This document shows, piece by piece, positions 6,770 through 7,899 of a stretch of 7,899 nucleotides of DNA. Position numbers and translations under genes: made by a program. The stretch is from an uncultured Bacilli bacterium (GTDB taxonomy: Bacteria > Bacillota_I > Bacilli_A > RF39 > UBA660), in the NCBI GenBank assembly GCA_947625395.1, contig CANQOD010000051.1, positions 1 through 7,899 on the forward strand, written 5' to 3'. Below the pieces are notes generated by a model that searched no databases, was not told the DNA's origin, and saw only the letters and a list, made by a program, of their open reading frames with translations. Numbering within the stretch: position 1 is the stretch's first letter; every line of letters begins with the position of its first letter.

Positions 6770-7666
6770 TTAATCCTTTTGATTTATCAGTTTTTCTTTT
6801 AAACCATCTTCCATATTTATTTTTGTTGGAATTATATATTTTGCATTAATTTTATTAGATATCAAATTGGTAATCACTTTCATGGCTCTTGAACCATCAA
6901 ACCATAATGGGTTATCACTCTTCTCACGTATTTGATTTAAAGAAGTAATAAGAGCATCATGATCATAATCATCACTCATATCTTTTGTTATCATATATTT
7001 TTGGTTTTCAGATTGATACACACTGTTTTCTAATAACTTATAACCTGCATTATTGTACCAATATAAATGATCTCCTCCTGCTAATATTAAAACGTCTGCT
7101 TCTATATTTATATTTCCAATTAGTTCGTTAATATAATTATATACTTCATGAAAAGTACATTTAGGAATATCCTCTTTTAAACTACTAAATTTTTGTGTAA
7201 CATCTACAACTCCAAAGTCATAGTATTTCTTATCAAATACTTTACCATTATTAACAAAAATTAATTCAATGGAACCTCCACCGCCAATAAATACACAAAT
7301 ATTTCCATTATATTTTATTTTGTTATAACATCCCAACGCTGTATATTTTGCTTCATCCTCTTGAGATACCACTTCTATTTCTATATTAAACTTATTTTTT
7401 AATTTCAGATTAGTATTGTTTAATTCTTCAGGATTGATATTTCTAAATATACTACATCCATAAACATGAATTTCTTTTGTATATTGTAATGCTTTTTCTA
7501 TTATAGTAAATAATTTATTTAAGTCGTCTTCATCTATTTTTTGATTGTTGTTATAATTTTTTTTAAATTCTATTGTTGCATTATTCTCGTATATCACTTT
7601 TCCATTTTCATAAATATGTGTCTTCGTATTATTACTTCCTATCTCAATAATAGCAAATACTTTCAC
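6770..7666 (-). CDS. divergent Ppx/GppA-like (exopolyphosphatase / pppGpp phosphatase family) protein
   Basis: 298 residues with the ASKHA (sugar kinase/actin-like) fold of Ppx/GppA, equal in length to the short two-domain members without the HD-like C-terminus. Landmarks are FAIIEIGSN (4-12, phosphate-1 loop), SQEDEAKYTALG (101-112, the SGxEEA..G region with E103/E105), IGGGGSIEL (127-135, phosphate-2 loop), YDFGVVDVTQKF (149-160) and LAGGD (195-199). Classical members hydrolyse polyphosphate or pppGpp. Here two conserved acids differ: the first-loop Asp is Glu8, and the Asp of DIGGGS aligns with Ile127. Activity is therefore uncertain. The GTG start at 7664-7666 is fixed by AAGGAGG (7675-7681) with an 8-base spacer; a nearby ATG (7671-7673) is out of frame. 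The gene is noticeably richer in A/T and Asn/Lys/Ile than the neighbours, suggesting a different origin. No terminator is visible downstream. Confidence 0.78.
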   Translation of the reverse strand: MKVFAIIEIGSNNTKTHIYENGKVIYENNATIEFKKNYNNNQKIDEDDLNKLFTIIEKALQYTKEIHVYGCSIFRNINPEELNNTNLKLKNKFNIEIEVVSQEDEAKYTALGCYNKIKYNGNICVFIGGGGSIELIFVNNGKVFDKKYYDFGVVDVTQKFSSLKEDIPKCTFHEVYNYINELIGNINIEADVLILAGGDHLYWYNNAGYKLLENSVYQSENQKYMITKDMSDDYDHDALITSLNQIREKSDNPLWFDGSRAMKVITNLISNKINAKYIIPTKINMEDGLKEKLINQKD

Positions 7667-7669
7667 TTT

Positions 7670-7888
7670 TCATGCCTCCTTATCTATTTGAATCATCCAT
7701 GTATAAGTGTATTTTTGAAATTGAATGCTTATCCCTTTTACTGTATGAAGTTTCCTCGATACATTCATCATAACATAAAACGCGCTTTCATCAAGCACGT
7801 CAGAGTGTTGACAAAGTTTCAATATTTGAGTTCCGGTAAGAACTAAGAACAAAAGAAAAAAATGAATTTGTTTTATCCACAGATTCAT
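7670..7888 (-). CDS. doubtful small ORF, possibly partial, overlapping the Ppx/GppA ribosome site
   Basis: 72 codons from ATG 7888, but the frame stays open to the window edge, so it could be the end of a longer gene. The N-terminal part is hydrophobic (IHFFLLFLVLTG, about 8-19) and could be one membrane helix; the rest (DVLDESAFYVMMN...) matches nothing I know. There is no ribosome site before the ATG, which sits in one arm of a hairpin. Its last codons, KEA, are the AAGGAGG ribosome site of the next gene, and its TGA is at 7670-7672, so if translated it would be coupled to the Ppx/GppA-like gene. A promoter-like sequence inside it suggests it may be just leader DNA. Confidence 0.28.
   Translation of the reverse strand: MNLWIKQIHFFLLFLVLTGTQILKLCQHSDVLDESAFYVMMNVSRKLHTVKGISIQFQKYTYTWMIQIDKEA
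7675..7681 (-). promoter_or_regulatory. strong Shine-Dalgarno deciding a GTG start
   Basis: AAGGAGG on the minus strand is 8 bases before GTG at 7664-7666. The out-of-frame ATG at 7671-7673 follows the site after a single base, too close for efficient initiation, so GTG is the start. Confidence 0.8.
7767..7794 (-). promoter_or_regulatory. possible SigA promoter TTGATG-N16-TATGAT for the Ppx/GppA-like gene
   Basis: TTGATG (7789-7794) and TATGAT (7767-7772) are 16 bases apart on the minus strand. Transcription would start near 7760, giving a leader of about 95 bases before the GTG. It lies inside the doubtful small ORF and is an alternative explanation of that stretch. Confidence 0.45.
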
Positions 7889-7894
7889 TTTTTT
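7856..7894. terminator. 12-bp A/T-rich inverted repeat, possible terminator for a gene beyond the right edge
   Basis: AAAAAAATGAAT (7856-7867) and ATTCATTTTTTT (7883-7894) are perfect reverse complements around a 15-base loop. On the minus strand the stem is followed by TTTTTTTCTTTT, a good U-tract, so it could end a leftward transcript entering from beyond 7899. Only two G/C pairs are in the stem, so the hairpin is not very stable. Confidence 0.45.
7873..7881 (+). other. perfect DnaA-box sequence TTATCCACA
   Basis: TTATCCACA equals the consensus DnaA box and lies wholly in the loop of the 7856-7894 inverted repeat, in A/T-rich DNA. One isolated 9-mer is weak evidence: at a base composition near one third G+C I would expect roughly 0.1 such match by chance in a window this size. 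No second perfect box was noticed nearby. Confidence 0.4.
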
Positions 7895-7899
7895 GTGCA

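Noticed and set aside
6428..6802. 124-codon + strand ORF overlapping the broken ORF and the end of the Ppx/GppA-like gene
   Set aside because: Low-complexity Lys/Ile/Phe composition typical of a shadow frame, and no ribosome site. Its tail (NRFGTDVHGIVQVKK) looked briefly coding-like but matched nothing I recognise.
7541..7846. 101-codon + strand ORF opposite the start of the Ppx/GppA-like gene
   Set aside because: Antisense shadow; Phe/Ile-rich from A/T-rich DNA, with no start signals.

Overview
The window is A+T-rich and fits a low-GC Gram-positive (Firmicutes) genome. The support is strong AAGGAGG/GAGGTGA ribosome sites, A/T-rich hairpin terminators, and a SpoIID-type peptidoglycan enzyme next to a LysM protein, which suggests an endospore former. 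I cannot name the genus; Clostridia or Erysipelotrichia-like is a guess. No rRNA, tRNA, CRISPR array or insertion sequence was recognised.

Layout, left to right. (1) 58-513 (+) encodes a TspO/MBR membrane protein. It converges on a minus-strand pair through a hairpin (511-538) that contains both stop codons. (2) The minus-strand pair is transcribed leftwards. It consists of a protein with two PG_binding_1 domains and four LysM repeats (1868-2983), followed 9 bp later by a family-2 glycosyltransferase fused to a SAM methyltransferase (536-1858). (3) Divergent from that pair is a 405-residue protein (3052-4269, +) with an N-terminal beta-sandwich-like domain, a SpoIID-like lytic transglycosylase domain and a C-terminal PG_binding_1 domain. 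It ends at a strong bidirectional terminator (4268-4294). (4) 4315-6051 (-) is a complete ABC exporter half-transporter. (5) Behind a good promoter (6112-6140, +) lies an unrecognised reading frame that appears broken by a frameshift near a run of six T (roughly 6155-6672). (6) 6770-7666 (-) is a divergent Ppx/GppA-like protein with altered active-site residues, preceded by a doubtful small ORF. (7) At the right edge a 12-bp A/T-rich inverted repeat encloses a perfect DnaA-box sequence.

The most coherent unit is the divergent block 536-4269. One protein should cut glycan strands, another should bind peptidoglycan, and a glycosyltransferase/methyltransferase is encoded with the binder. None of the three shows a signal peptide. 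That pattern is known from mother-cell spore coat and cortex proteins, so I infer a spore-envelope module. The short shared intergenic region carries two near-symmetric elements resembling mother-cell sigma (SigE/SigK) promoters, but this is weak evidence. I found no convincing wholly new system. The best leads are this divergent module, the broken ORF and the altered Ppx/GppA protein.
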